Shown here piece by piece: positions 6,921 through 15,858 of a DNA stretch of 29,706 nt. The notes beneath the pieces are model-generated. The model did no database searches. It worked only from the letters and a program-made list of their open reading frames with translations, and had not been told where the DNA came from. Location of the stretch: the IMG/VR virus record IMGVR_UViG_3300029787_000227, positions 1-29,706 of that record. One strand, given 5' to 3'. Position 1 is the stretch's first letter. Each line of letters opens with the position of its first letter. The stretch is from a virus. A program made the position numbers and the translations under genes.

Positions 6921-8348
6921 ATGTGGAAATACCCCTATAAGACCAAGCCGTATGAGCACCAACGGAATGCATTAAACGAATCGGCTGAAAAAAACAACTG
7001 GGCCTATTTTATGGAAATGGGAACAGGTAAAACTAAAGTAACAATAGATAATATTGCTTATCTTTACTTACAAAGAAAAATTACAACTGTATTAATAATT
7101 GCTCCTAAATCTGTGTATACAAATTGGGAATCTGAAATTGAAATACACTTACCAGATGTATTAAAATATAAAATATTTAAATGGAACATTGATAAACCTA
7201 AGGATTATTTCAAATTAGAAGAATCAAAAGATCTTAAAATATTTTTAATAAACGTTGAGGCATTATCAACAAAAAGAGGTTTTCAAGCCTGCGCACAATA
7301 CCTAACTAAAAATAAATTAAATTTTGTAACATTGGATGAATCAACCACAATAAAAAACCGATCAGCAAAACGAACAAAAAACATTTTAGCACTAGGAAAA
7401 GTATCCCATATAAAGCGTATATTAACAGGATCCCCAATAACAAAATCTCCATTAGATTTATTTACACAATGTCAGTTCTTAAGTCCAGAATTATTAGGTT
7501 TTAACAGTTATTTGGCTTTTAGAAATAGATATGCTGAAATGACAGATATACCAGTTGGTTCAGGTAGATATATCTCTATACCAAAATACTACAAAAGACT
7601 TGATGAATTAGAGGAAAAAATGAAAACATTTGCAACTAGAATACGTAAAGACCAATGTTTAGATTTAAAACCAAAGGTTAGATCTAAAAGATATATTGAA
7701 TTAGATGGTGAAGGTAAAAAAATATATGAAAGACTCAAACATCATGCTCTAGCAATTGTTGAAGATAGTACAATATCGTTTTCTAATAAATTAACTGAAA
7801 TAATAAAACTGCACCAGGTATGTAATGGATTTACTAAAGATGATGATGGAAAGATATTGCAATTGCACAAATCTAAATTAAGCGCACTAGAGGAGGCTCT
7901 TGAAGAAACTGATGGTAAAGTAATTATATGGGCTAATTATTTATATAACATTCATGAAATTAAAAATTTTTTAATAGAGAAATATGGACCTGAATCTACT
8001 GTTAGTATTTATGGAGAAGTTAGTGTTGAAGATAGAAAAACTGCTGTTGAACGTATACAAAAAGATAACAAATGTCGTTTTTTGGTTGGTAATCCTACTA
8101 CCGGGGGTTTTGGTCTCACTCTTACTGCTTGCAATACTGTCATCTATTATAGTAACAGCTATAACTTAGAAGTGCGTATGCAATCAGAAGACCGTGCTCA
8201 TAGAATGGGCCAAAAAGGTACTGTTGTTTATATTGATATTGTAGCAAGAGGTACATTAGATGAAGCTATCATGAAGTCTTTAACCAGTAAAGGACAAATT
8301 GCTGCTAAAACTTTAGGTGAAGAAGATCTTAAGAGTTGGTTGCTGTAA
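6921..8348 (+). CDS. SNF2-family superfamily 2 helicase/translocase
   Basis: ATP-dependent DNA translocase; phage members are thought to remodel replication forks or strip proteins from DNA. The 475-aa protein carries a Q-motif glutamine (Q14 in PYEHQ), Walker A MGTGKT (K37), motif Ia VLIIAPKSV, Walker B DEST (D139-T142, the Snf2-type variant of DEAH), motif III LTGSP, and a C-terminal lobe ending in motif VI Q421-SEDRAHRMGQ. It is complete but compact, with no accessory domain. It is the only full gene on the plus strand. No Shine-Dalgarno precedes the ATG, and a promoter-like TATAAA ends 11 bases upstream. Its 3' end overlaps the convergent exonuclease gene by 20 bases. Confidence 0.94.
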   Translation: MWKYPYKTKPYEHQRNALNESAEKNNWAYFMEMGTGKTKVTIDNIAYLYLQRKITTVLIIAPKSVYTNWESEIEIHLPDVLKYKIFKWNIDKPKDYFKLEESKDLKIFLINVEALSTKRGFQACAQYLTKNKLNFVTLDESTTIKNRSAKRTKNILALGKVSHIKRILTGSPITKSPLDLFTQCQFLSPELLGFNSYLAFRNRYAEMTDIPVGSGRYISIPKYYKRLDELEEKMKTFATRIRKDQCLDLKPKVRSKRYIELDGEGKKIYERLKHHALAIVEDSTISFSNKLTEIIKLHQVCNGFTKDDDGKILQLHKSKLSALEEALEETDGKVIIWANYLYNIHEIKNFLIEKYGPESTVSIYGEVSVEDRKTAVERIQKDNKCRFLVGNPTTGGFGLTLTACNTVIYYSNSYNLEVRMQSEDRAHRMGQKGTVVYIDIVARGTLDEAIMKSLTSKGQIAAKTLGEEDLKSWLL

Positions 8349-8997
8349 GTTTATTAAACTGCTCTACTCTTTCTAAAAACTTATCTCCATATTCTTTTAA
8401 ATCCGACTCATTTAATCGGAATTCTTGATACATAAGATCTCTAGTGCAAATTGATATTACCCCTTGTTCTATTGGCCCGTAATTTTTAGTATGTGCTAAA
8501 TAATAAGCTCCTAGTTGATATTTATAATCTTCAACCCACTCTTCTTTTTTAGGTCTGTTAGATTGTTTCCAATCCACTATGCTCGGTTTTCCATAAGCAA
8601 CACATGATAGATCTGCTGTACCTGCAAATTTATTTTCATATTCTAAACTTATTTCATTACCCCATACCTCATCTATTTTAATATTATCTAAAATAGTTTT
8701 TGCCATCATTCTAGGTTTTGTACCTTCCTCCATAGCATTATAATAACCTTGTCCTGTTAAATGATATTCAAGTACCTGGTGCATTTCAGTACCTATAGTT
8801 GAAGCTTGTTTCATAATTCTATCTGCTTCAGCATCTCCAACTCTACGTCTCCAATTATCTAAAAAACGTTTGTCCTTAGTAGCAGAAAGTATTGTTGTAA
8901 CGCTTGGTACTTTTATATTATCAACTAAATATTTGCGTCCTGTTGTGTCTGAAAATCTATTATAATGTTTGTAAGGATACTTTCTAAGTAACTTCAT
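8329..8997 (-). CDS. PD-(D/E)XK exonuclease (Cas4/MGME1/RecB-like)
   Basis: Probable single-strand-specific exonuclease acting in replication-linked recombination or host DNA degradation. The 222-aa protein shows the family order: H73-x3-E77 in GTEMHQVLEYHL, a conserved acidic region EISLEYE (115-121), GTAD with D129, the D142-W-K144 pair in IVDWKQ, and the Q161-x3-Y165 helix motif. No cysteine cluster for an Fe-S domain is present, so it is nearer to the MGME1-like group than to classical Cas4. It lies between the 58-aa membrane protein and the oppositely directed SNF2 gene, with a 20-base tail-to-tail overlap. The start has only a weak ribosome site. Confidence 0.9.
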   Translation of the reverse strand: MKLLRKYPYKHYNRFSDTTGRKYLVDNIKVPSVTTILSATKDKRFLDNWRRRVGDAEADRIMKQASTIGTEMHQVLEYHLTGQGYYNAMEEGTKPRMMAKTILDNIKIDEVWGNEISLEYENKFAGTADLSCVAYGKPSIVDWKQSNRPKKEEWVEDYKYQLGAYYLAHTKNYGPIEQGVISICTRDLMYQEFRLNESDLKEYGDKFLERVEQFNKLTATNS

Positions 8998-9009
8998 ACT
9001 TAGTTAATA

Positions 9010-9186
9010 CTACAAATGATTGGAAAGTACAGCCATAAATATAGCAAACATACCTGCTACAATAATTTTTTCTATTCTATTTATTCTTTGTTCCATTCTA
9101 TCAATTCTTTCAAAAGTCTGTCTTTGCATTAATCTACAAATTTTTTCGTGATTATCTATTCTATCTAATGCAGATTTTCTAGCCAC
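9010..9186 (-). CDS. 58-aa coiled-coil protein with C-terminal membrane segment (possible XhlA/holin-like lysis protein)
   Basis: This gene starts at GTG 9184-9186 and stops at TAG 9010-9012. An AGAGGAG site lies six bases before the GTG, inside the end of the 1051-aa gene, which it overlaps by eight bases. Residues 7-40 are a charged helix with Ile/Leu/Met at heptad-like positions (RLMQRQTFERIDRMEQRINRI). Residues 41-56 (IIVAGMFAIFMAVLSN) are a single hydrophobic membrane span, and only two residues follow. A short coiled coil followed by one C-terminal span is the architecture of XhlA-type and other small phage lysis or membrane proteins. It ends the virion block, where lysis genes often sit, but no endolysin is visible nearby. 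The lysis role is inference. Confidence 0.72.
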   Translation of the reverse strand: MARKSALDRIDNHEKICRLMQRQTFERIDRMEQRINRIEKIIVAGMFAIFMAVLSNHL

Positions 9187-12100
9187 GTCTAACTCCTCTT
9201 TGTGCTATTGCAGCGCCTGTTGGATCATTAGGAAACAAAGCTTGAAACTGTTGTGGATTCACTTGTCCGGTAGCCGGTAGTACTGGTTCTGCAGGCGGTT
9301 GAGCTACTGGGTCTTCAAGCTGTAGATCAGCCATTATAGATGTTTTTTCTTCTTGTTCAATTGGTGCTTCTTCAGCATCAACCATAGCTTCATTTTGTGT
9401 CGCTGTAGATAACATCTCGACAGCATTAGTATCTGTTTGTAAGTTACCTGAAGTACCTGAGAAATCTTGTGCAAACATTACTTCGTAATTTTTTTCTGGA
9501 ATTGTATCTTCATTATAATTAGGTGCTGGAACTTTTGCATCTAGTTGTCCCATTCTTTCAGTAATTTCTTCTGGTGTTACAGTTTTAGGATCTACTCTTG
9601 GAACATCTGCATCACTTTCATTTAAATAATTAACTAACCTTGCAAACGCTTCTCTTTTCTGTGTAAGGCCAAGTCTACCAACAACGCCTGGCGATCTTAA
9701 AACGTTAGCTGCTGTTTGTATGTCTCTACCTTTAAAATATCTTCTTCCAATACCAAGCACTCCTGGTACACCATCACCAACTTTCTGACCCATTAACAAT
9801 TTAATTTGTTCATCAGGGTTTAAAGCATCATTGAAAGCTCTCATAGCTATTGGATCTGTAAGTATTTGACCTGCACGTCTACCAAGTAATATAAATAATG
9901 CTGGTGCAAATGGGTTAACAGCTGCAGAACCTCCCAAAACTAGAGCTCCTGTAAATGAATTAAGTCCACCTAATTGTAATCTTCTTTGCATAAAAGTAGA
10001 AGTATCAGCAATTGGTGTGTCGGATACTGCTTTCATATAAGTTAAAAACTTTTCAAATTCTTTAGATTGTGCTCTGCCACCAAGGATAGATATCATTTTT
10101 TCTTTAGCTACATCGTCAGTTGGGTCGGCAATACCAAGCTCTCTCATAAATTTATTTATATTAAAACCAGATGTATCTTTAGGACTAAATTTTATTTTAG
10201 TTGCATCGAATATATTGTTACCTGTTTTAACTTTATCTATACTAAAATCTACCACATCACCTTTTTGCACCATAGATTCCATAACATCTACTGTTCCGTT
10301 AATACCTGCTCTTACAGTAGACTCGTTCATAATTTCATCAATCATTGTTCTACCTGCAGGAGATGAAGCTGAATCAAAACCTTTATAGAATGAATTAAAC
10401 ATCCATCTAGCTTTTGCAGCATTAAATAATGCTTCACCACCACCTTTAGTAATTCCTATAGCTTGCCCTGTTTTCTTAGATACTATTTTATCAGCACCTA
10501 ATAATTGTTTAAACTGTTTGATTGCAGTAGGGTCTCCTCTTGTAAATACATCGTTAGCTAAATCATTAAAAAATCTTTGTGATTTTTTCTTTTCCATTCC
10601 ACCAATTCCAGCTAAAGCTTTATTTGTAAATGTTGTTGCATTATAATCTCTAAATACTTTTGTAGCATTAGCTCTTTGATAAAAATTCATTAACGTAGAA
10701 AAGGTATCATTTGCACCATATAACTTGTCTCTTAAACCTTCTGATGCTTTTATTTTTAATGCTATATCTGCATCTGCTGCAGCTTTATTTGTTTTAGCTA
10801 GTGTTTCATATGCAGCTTTGACCGTATCATCTTTCAAAAATGTTTCTTTTGTTATGGCTCCACCAAATGAGTTAAGATCGTTTTCTAGTGCCTCTCTAAT
10901 AGACCAAAGTGTAGGTCTAATATTTTCGTAACCTGTAGTTTGTATAGCTCTGTTAAGAGTTGTAATCATACCTTTATATTGTTTTGGAGTTACAAAGTCA
11001 TCTACTGCATTCATATATCTAAAGAATAATGCAAGTGGATCTCCAGTTCCTTGTAGTTTTTGTAAATCTTTTAAAGGCACATCTCCTAATTTGTCTTGTG
11101 CAAAACTTCTTATACCAGGGAACTGCATAGCTAATTCATCTACATAGTCTCCAGCCATCTTTTTTACATGACCTGTAGGAATGACTTTTGGGTTACCTAT
11201 TGTATCTGCTAAAGTATCAAAAGCTCTATAACTAGCATTAATTAAATTAGAATTTTGTTTAAATGCTTCATCTGCTTGCTTCCATATAGTAGCCGATAAC
11301 ATTCCTGTTTTGATAAGTGGCCCATAATTTAAGACTGAATTATTTAAATATTCTCTTCCTGCTTTTTGTTCCGCTCCTTGTAAAGCTTCTTTACCAATAC
11401 CATTAATAAAAGGCATGATACCAAGTACCTTAAAATATTTAGCAGCAAAACCACCAAGAAGACCTGTACCTTCTTGTGCAGTCATTACCATAGGAAGTGG
11501 TAAACCTTTATCCCTTGCAATGTTCACTAATTCTTTTGCGTTTTTAGATTTAGCACCAATCATTAATCTTCCAACTTTACCTAATCCTTTTGTGATAACC
11601 GGTGTTAATGTTGCAGCACCAGCATTCCATGCTAAAGCTGTAAACATAGAGTCCGCTGCATTAGCCATCATATCTGTATCAACTTCTTTTGGACTCATGT
11701 TTTCCATATCAGAAGCTATTGCATCCATAGCAGCAACTCCAACAGTTTCATTTAACATGTCGTAAGTGACTGAACCTGCGCCTGCACCTGCAGTACCACC
11801 TAATACAGAGTATACTTCTGCTCTTCCAAGTGGACTAGCTAACACTCTACCAACAGTTGGGTCTGCTACTTTTGCAACTAATTTTGCTAAGCCACCAAGT
11901 AATTTAAATCTTCCTGGCAATCTTGTTGTAAGTTTATCAGCAAAGTTACTAAACATTTTAGTTCTAGCAAATAGTCCAGTTGACTTATCTCCTGGTACTT
12001 TTGATTTAGCTGCACTAAATATTTTTTTTCTCATTGCAACGTAAGGTGTTATTGATCCTATAAGATCACCTGCAAGGACTGCTTCTGATCTACCATCTAA

Positions 12101-12334
12101 TGAGCTTCCTTGTTGTTGTAGTTGTACACCAATAGGATTTTTAACAGCAGCATCAATAGTGGCTACGTCTTTTGCAGCACCAGCTCTTTCGCTTTGTAAT
12201 TGGTTCATTGAAGGGCCAGTAATTAACCCTCTTTTAATAGCTTCGTCTACTGCTTTTTTTTGTCTAGGAGTTAATTTATTAGGGTCAAAAGTATTATTGT
12301 CAATTTGATCTTGAATATCTTTTAAGGAAGCCAT
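9179..12334 (-). CDS. Large internal virion / DNA-ejection protein candidate (1051 aa)
   Basis: The largest protein in the window, last of a run of likely internal virion proteins. It is mostly helical with many Ala/Gly-rich stretches: hydrophobic segments occur near residues 165-195 (VLGGTAGAGAGS) and about 790-820 (GALVLGGSAAVNPFAPALFILLG), which could enter a membrane during ejection. The last 130 residues are acidic and Pro-rich, ending in QALFPNDPTGAAIAQRG, a terminus I associate with large structural proteins of marine podovirus-like phages. No lysozyme, transglycosylase or protease motif is visible. It starts as TAATG on the stop of the 727-aa gene. By position and size it corresponds to T7 gp15/gp16-type ejection proteins; this is inference, with no sequence motif to prove it. 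Confidence 0.6.
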   Translation of the reverse strand: MASLKDIQDQIDNNTFDPNKLTPRQKKAVDEAIKRGLITGPSMNQLQSERAGAAKDVATIDAAVKNPIGVQLQQQGSSLDGRSEAVLAGDLIGSITPYVAMRKKIFSAAKSKVPGDKSTGLFARTKMFSNFADKLTTRLPGRFKLLGGLAKLVAKVADPTVGRVLASPLGRAEVYSVLGGTAGAGAGSVTYDMLNETVGVAAMDAIASDMENMSPKEVDTDMMANAADSMFTALAWNAGAATLTPVITKGLGKVGRLMIGAKSKNAKELVNIARDKGLPLPMVMTAQEGTGLLGGFAAKYFKVLGIMPFINGIGKEALQGAEQKAGREYLNNSVLNYGPLIKTGMLSATIWKQADEAFKQNSNLINASYRAFDTLADTIGNPKVIPTGHVKKMAGDYVDELAMQFPGIRSFAQDKLGDVPLKDLQKLQGTGDPLALFFRYMNAVDDFVTPKQYKGMITTLNRAIQTTGYENIRPTLWSIREALENDLNSFGGAITKETFLKDDTVKAAYETLAKTNKAAADADIALKIKASEGLRDKLYGANDTFSTLMNFYQRANATKVFRDYNATTFTNKALAGIGGMEKKKSQRFFNDLANDVFTRGDPTAIKQFKQLLGADKIVSKKTGQAIGITKGGGEALFNAAKARWMFNSFYKGFDSASSPAGRTMIDEIMNESTVRAGINGTVDVMESMVQKGDVVDFSIDKVKTGNNIFDATKIKFSPKDTSGFNINKFMRELGIADPTDDVAKEKMISILGGRAQSKEFEKFLTYMKAVSDTPIADTSTFMQRRLQLGGLNSFTGALVLGGSAAVNPFAPALFILLGRRAGQILTDPIAMRAFNDALNPDEQIKLLMGQKVGDGVPGVLGIGRRYFKGRDIQTAANVLRSPGVVGRLGLTQKREAFARLVNYLNESDADVPRVDPKTVTPEEITERMGQLDAKVPAPNYNEDTIPEKNYEVMFAQDFSGTSGNLQTDTNAVEMLSTATQNEAMVDAEEAPIEQEEKTSIMADLQLEDPVAQPPAEPVLPATGQVNPQQFQALFPNDPTGAAIAQRGVRRG

Positions 12335-14517
12335 TAGTTTATCCCTTCAATAATATTTTCTATTTCTTCCAAACTTAAATCTCCTGCTAGTTGTGAAGCA
12401 ACTCCACCCTCACCTTCAAATACTTCAAAGTTTTTAAGTCTTCTTAAATCTTTAAGAGTAGTTTCTAAACCACCTGCAACTGTATATAAACTTTCCTGTC
12501 TTCTAATATCAGATTCTAGTTGTCTTCCAATTGCTTGAATAGATGCTTTAACGTCTTTAGAAGATCTACCAAGTGAGAATATATTAACAATTTCTTTAGC
12601 TGCATTAACATCTCTTTGTGTCAATCTATCTTGATCTTTAAATGTATTTGCTAAAGCATAAGTTAAAGTGACTTCTTGTACAGCAAGTTTTTCTTGTTCT
12701 TCTCTAGATAACCCAGAAAGCATTCCTCTGTTTTTTAATCTAGCTTTAGCTTGTTTAATTAAATTTTTACTATCTAAATTTTTCTTAGCAGCTTCTTTAC
12801 CTTCGTCACTTAAATCTGGATCTCTATCTATTGCAGCGTATTCATCTGCTTGAAGTTCAGATACTTTTGCTTCTAATGCATCTAAAGACATTCCAGATAC
12901 TTCAAATCCAAGCACCTCTTTTGCAACACCGCTTAATCTTCTAGTAAATTGATCAATAGATAGTGCAGCACCGGCTTTAACTGTTTCACCGGATTCATCC
13001 ATTTGATTTAAAGTTTTTAATACATCTCTTGTAACAGATAATGCATTGTATCTATTTCCAAGTACGTCTTGAATATCAAATAATCTTTTATCTACATTTT
13101 TTTGTTCTAAGAAATTTTCAAATTGACCAATAAGTTGACCATTACTATCAGAAATAGGTGCACCCTGTGCTACTGGTACAAACATTTCTCTACCATCATT
13201 ACCAACTCCTGCAGCCATTGTAACTGTACCATCTTTCATTTGATAAGCTTTGTAGTTTCTTAATCTTCCATCAGCTCCTCTTATTTGAACTATTCCACCA
13301 GTTTGTTCCGGTCTTTCCACTTCAGCGTTAGCATTGTCATTTACAAATTTCATATGATCTACTGCAGCATTTAATGATGCTTCTCTGTTTTGAGCTCTAA
13401 GCTCACCTTCTTTTAATTTTATTGTTGCATAGTTATTTACTGCAGGGCCTATCGCTTGACCAAACACTTCTAAAGCTCCACCTAAACCTTGTTTTTTAGT
13501 AGTTCCTGTCAGCAATCCTGATGCAAGGTTAGCTAAAAATACTAAACCAGCTTGTGATCCTTCACCTTTAAATATTTCTGCTTGATATTTTTTAGCAAGT
13601 GCTATTGTTTTATTAAATTCTACATCTGTTGAAGGTCCACCTAATGCTATTTCATTATTACCTTGAGCCGTGTTTTGATTTTCAATATTTTTCTTCTCAG
13701 CTTTAGACATGTCTTTATCATCTTTAGTTGAAGCTGTAGTTACATCGCTTTGTTTAACAAATCCTGGTCCTCCTTCTTCTCCTGGAGGAATAGATGAACC
13801 CATTATAGAGTTTTCTTGTACAGCATCTAAATTAGCTATATCGTCTGAATTAGCTACGTTGTCCTGAAGCAGTGGGTCGCCTTCAGCTTTTAATGTTTTT
13901 GATTGATTAAAACTTGGTCTTCCAGAACCAGGTTTACCTTTTATAATTTTTCTATCTTCTGCAACTTTTTCCTCTATAGTTTTTGGTCTAACTTTACCAA
14001 ACTGTGTATTAAAATCTTCATCACTTAAATAAGACATTCCAAATTGTTGAGTTTTTTGTCTATGAGCTTCTCTTTCTTTTGGACTCATTTTTGCAATTCT
14101 TTCTTTTTCTTTACTACCTGCGTAAGCAAGATATGCCGGACCTGCTAATAGAGCTGCAGAAGTTAAGGCAGGTGCACTTGCTAATGCAGGCATTGCTTTA
14201 GTTGCTAAATAACCTCCAGCTAAACCAAAAGGCATTCGTCCTACTTCACTTTCAATACCTAAAGCTTGTCCAACTTTATCTCCAGCATAATATCCACCTA
14301 TTCCAGGAATACTAAATATTCCTTTTGCAAATTTACTTGGACCACTTACAGACATTCTTTCCATAAATGTTGGTGGTTTTCTTAAAGCTGGAACTGGTGC
14401 TCCAGTGTACGGTTGTCCTACCATGACACCTGTGTTGGCATTAATAGTTTTTAACACACCTCTTCTAAGAGCCTCTTTACGAAACATAGGTCTGTTTAAA
14501 ACTTTATTTAATGACAT
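12334..14517 (-). CDS. Internal virion / structural protein candidate (727 aa)
   Basis: Start set at ATG 14515-14517, which has AGGAGG four bases upstream; a TTG one codon earlier is unlikely. The N-terminal basic region is followed by a long Ala/Gly/Leu hydrophobic stretch at about 97-133 (ATKAMPALASAPALTSAALL). Then come a low-complexity charged linker (about 140-290) and a helical C-terminal half with a Glu/Lys-rich domain (SELQADEYAAIDRDPDLSDEG). The central RGADGRLRNYKAYQMKDGTV segment looks beta-rich. It is coupled to the 1051-aa gene by TAATG. I recognise no defined family. Its place in the run of Ala/Gln-rich proteins after the tail genes suggests an ejected internal core protein. Confidence 0.6.
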   Translation of the reverse strand: MSLNKVLNRPMFRKEALRRGVLKTINANTGVMVGQPYTGAPVPALRKPPTFMERMSVSGPSKFAKGIFSIPGIGGYYAGDKVGQALGIESEVGRMPFGLAGGYLATKAMPALASAPALTSAALLAGPAYLAYAGSKEKERIAKMSPKEREAHRQKTQQFGMSYLSDEDFNTQFGKVRPKTIEEKVAEDRKIIKGKPGSGRPSFNQSKTLKAEGDPLLQDNVANSDDIANLDAVQENSIMGSSIPPGEEGGPGFVKQSDVTTASTKDDKDMSKAEKKNIENQNTAQGNNEIALGGPSTDVEFNKTIALAKKYQAEIFKGEGSQAGLVFLANLASGLLTGTTKKQGLGGALEVFGQAIGPAVNNYATIKLKEGELRAQNREASLNAAVDHMKFVNDNANAEVERPEQTGGIVQIRGADGRLRNYKAYQMKDGTVTMAAGVGNDGREMFVPVAQGAPISDSNGQLIGQFENFLEQKNVDKRLFDIQDVLGNRYNALSVTRDVLKTLNQMDESGETVKAGAALSIDQFTRRLSGVAKEVLGFEVSGMSLDALEAKVSELQADEYAAIDRDPDLSDEGKEAAKKNLDSKNLIKQAKARLKNRGMLSGLSREEQEKLAVQEVTLTYALANTFKDQDRLTQRDVNAAKEIVNIFSLGRSSKDVKASIQAIGRQLESDIRRQESLYTVAGGLETTLKDLRRLKNFEVFEGEGGVASQLAGDLSLEEIENIIEGIN

Positions 14518-14525
14518 CAAACCTC

Positions 14526-15389
14526 CTAATTTGATTGTCCGGCTTGTTTCATTCCTTGAAATGCTGTAAACGCTCCTATACCAGTACCTACAGCTTGGGC
14601 TAGTGGACTTTGTGTTGGAGCACTTCCCATTGTAAGTTGTGAAGAAGATTTAGGACCCGCAGCATATAAGTTAGATAAAAACTCAGCTCTTTGGTAAGGT
14701 TCATATTGTTGTTGTAAAGTTGATTGTCTTTGTGCATCTAACACCTGCTGTGCTAATTGTCTTTGCACACCACCTGCAGCCATCAGTTGTTGGATATCTC
14801 CTTGAGCCATTTGTTGTTGTAAAGCACCCATTTGTCCAAGTTGTTGACCTGCTGCTAGACCAACTCTTTGTTGATTCTGTGCAGCACTTAAAGCTGTGTT
14901 AAAACCTTGAGCTTGTGCTTGACCCATGTTAGATAAAATTCTTCCTTGTAGTTCAGCTTGTTGAACACCTTCTCTGCCTCCACCAAAAGCTCCAGCACTA
15001 ACTGCTTGAGAACCTAATTGATTTTGCATCATTTGGCCTTGTCTACCAATTTCATTTGTTACATATTGTTGGTATGGATTTAAGTATTGTGAAATTTGTT
15101 GAGCACCTACTGGAGCTGCTGCTCCTTGAATAGTAGATATACCTTGACCAACTGATCCTGCACCAACTCCTGTTGTTTGTGCAGCATTGATACCTTGCTG
15201 TTCTAAAGAACCTAATCCAGCTATTTGATAATCAGGAAGATTAATAGGTTTTTGCGCGACTTGTCTCGCAATGTCCATCAACTCAATTTTTCGTTCTTCT
15301 ATACCTGGTGCTTCTCTTACAAATTGTGTTTGTGAAGATGGTGCTGCTGGTTGTGATCCTCCACCTCCTCCTCCTCCGAAAAAACTCAT
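14526..15389 (-). CDS. Gln/Ala-rich internal virion protein
   Basis: The 287-aa protein begins MSFF followed by seven glycines, then becomes a long helical Gln/Ala/Gly-rich chain. Recurring segments include YLNPYQQYVTNEIGRQGQMM, SAGAFGGGREGVQQAELQ, QAQGFNTALSAAQNQQR, QGDIQQLMAAGGVQRQLAQQ and YEPYQRAEFLSNLYA. I recognise this arrangement from marine phage virion proteins, where it occurs beside other internal or ejection proteins. The near absence of charged beta structure and the high Gln/Ala content fit a core protein that unfolds and refolds on injection. AGGATAAATAT stands before the ATG. The exact role is unproven. Confidence 0.65.
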   Translation of the reverse strand: MSFFGGGGGGGSQPAAPSSQTQFVREAPGIEERKIELMDIARQVAQKPINLPDYQIAGLGSLEQQGINAAQTTGVGAGSVGQGISTIQGAAAPVGAQQISQYLNPYQQYVTNEIGRQGQMMQNQLGSQAVSAGAFGGGREGVQQAELQGRILSNMGQAQAQGFNTALSAAQNQQRVGLAAGQQLGQMGALQQQMAQGDIQQLMAAGGVQRQLAQQVLDAQRQSTLQQQYEPYQRAEFLSNLYAAGPKSSSQLTMGSAPTQSPLAQAVGTGIGAFTAFQGMKQAGQSN

Positions 15390-15393
15390 ATAT

Positions 15394-15858
15394 TTATCCT
15401 ATCCATTTCTCTAGTTGTACGTGTTTCTTTTTCCATCCCCATTTTTTGGACACTTTTTCCCAACCAGGTCTGGCCATTATACTCATTCTTTTGCATTTAT
15501 TTACTAATGCAAAATCTGTGACTGCTTTTATTAAATTATCTTCCCACAGTTCTCTTCTTTTACCTGTGCATATTACAATTTCATATTGATTGTAATTAGG
15601 CATTATACCAATTCTTCCAACACAAATACCAAATACTTTATTTTCTTCAGATTCATCTGAACCAAACATAATCCAACACTGCATCATGTCTTTTTTTAAT
15701 TCTTCCATAATCCAAGCAGAGTCTGCATATTTACCAGAAAAAGCTAAAGCTTCTGCCACCATAAACTCAGCTAGAGGCCAAAATCTTTCTATATCCTTTG
15801 GTTCTAAAGGAAGAATACTTACTAAAGGTTTAATTTGTTTTTTGTTCGCTGTTGCCAT
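15394..15858 (-). CDS. GNAT-fold-like phage protein (T7 gp13-like position)
   Basis: A 154-aa protein with the outline of an acetyltransferase fold: an N-terminal helix pair (DIERFWPLAEFMVAEAL), a central strand region (WIMFGSDESEENKVFGICVGRIGI), the helix DNLIKAVTDFALVNKCKRM, and the ending MARPGWEKVSKKWGWKKKHVQLEKW. That ending matches the last strand and helix of small phage GNAT-like proteins. The acetyl-CoA pyrophosphate loop (R/QxxGxG/A) is not clearly present, so enzymatic activity is doubtful. T7 gp13, a comparable small protein near the ejection genes, is needed for virion assembly; this one lies between two probable internal proteins and may act likewise. Its start overlaps the previous gene by 29 bases, with AGGA six bases upstream. 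Confidence 0.6.
   Translation of the reverse strand: MATANKKQIKPLVSILPLEPKDIERFWPLAEFMVAEALAFSGKYADSAWIMEELKKDMMQCWIMFGSDESEENKVFGICVGRIGIMPNYNQYEIVICTGKRRELWEDNLIKAVTDFALVNKCKRMSIMARPGWEKVSKKWGWKKKHVQLEKWIG

Noticed and set aside
10067-12044. Plus-strand frames of 68-116 aa within the 1051-aa gene
   Set aside because: They lie wholly antisense to a long, plausible gene, and their composition follows from its Ala/Gly codons.
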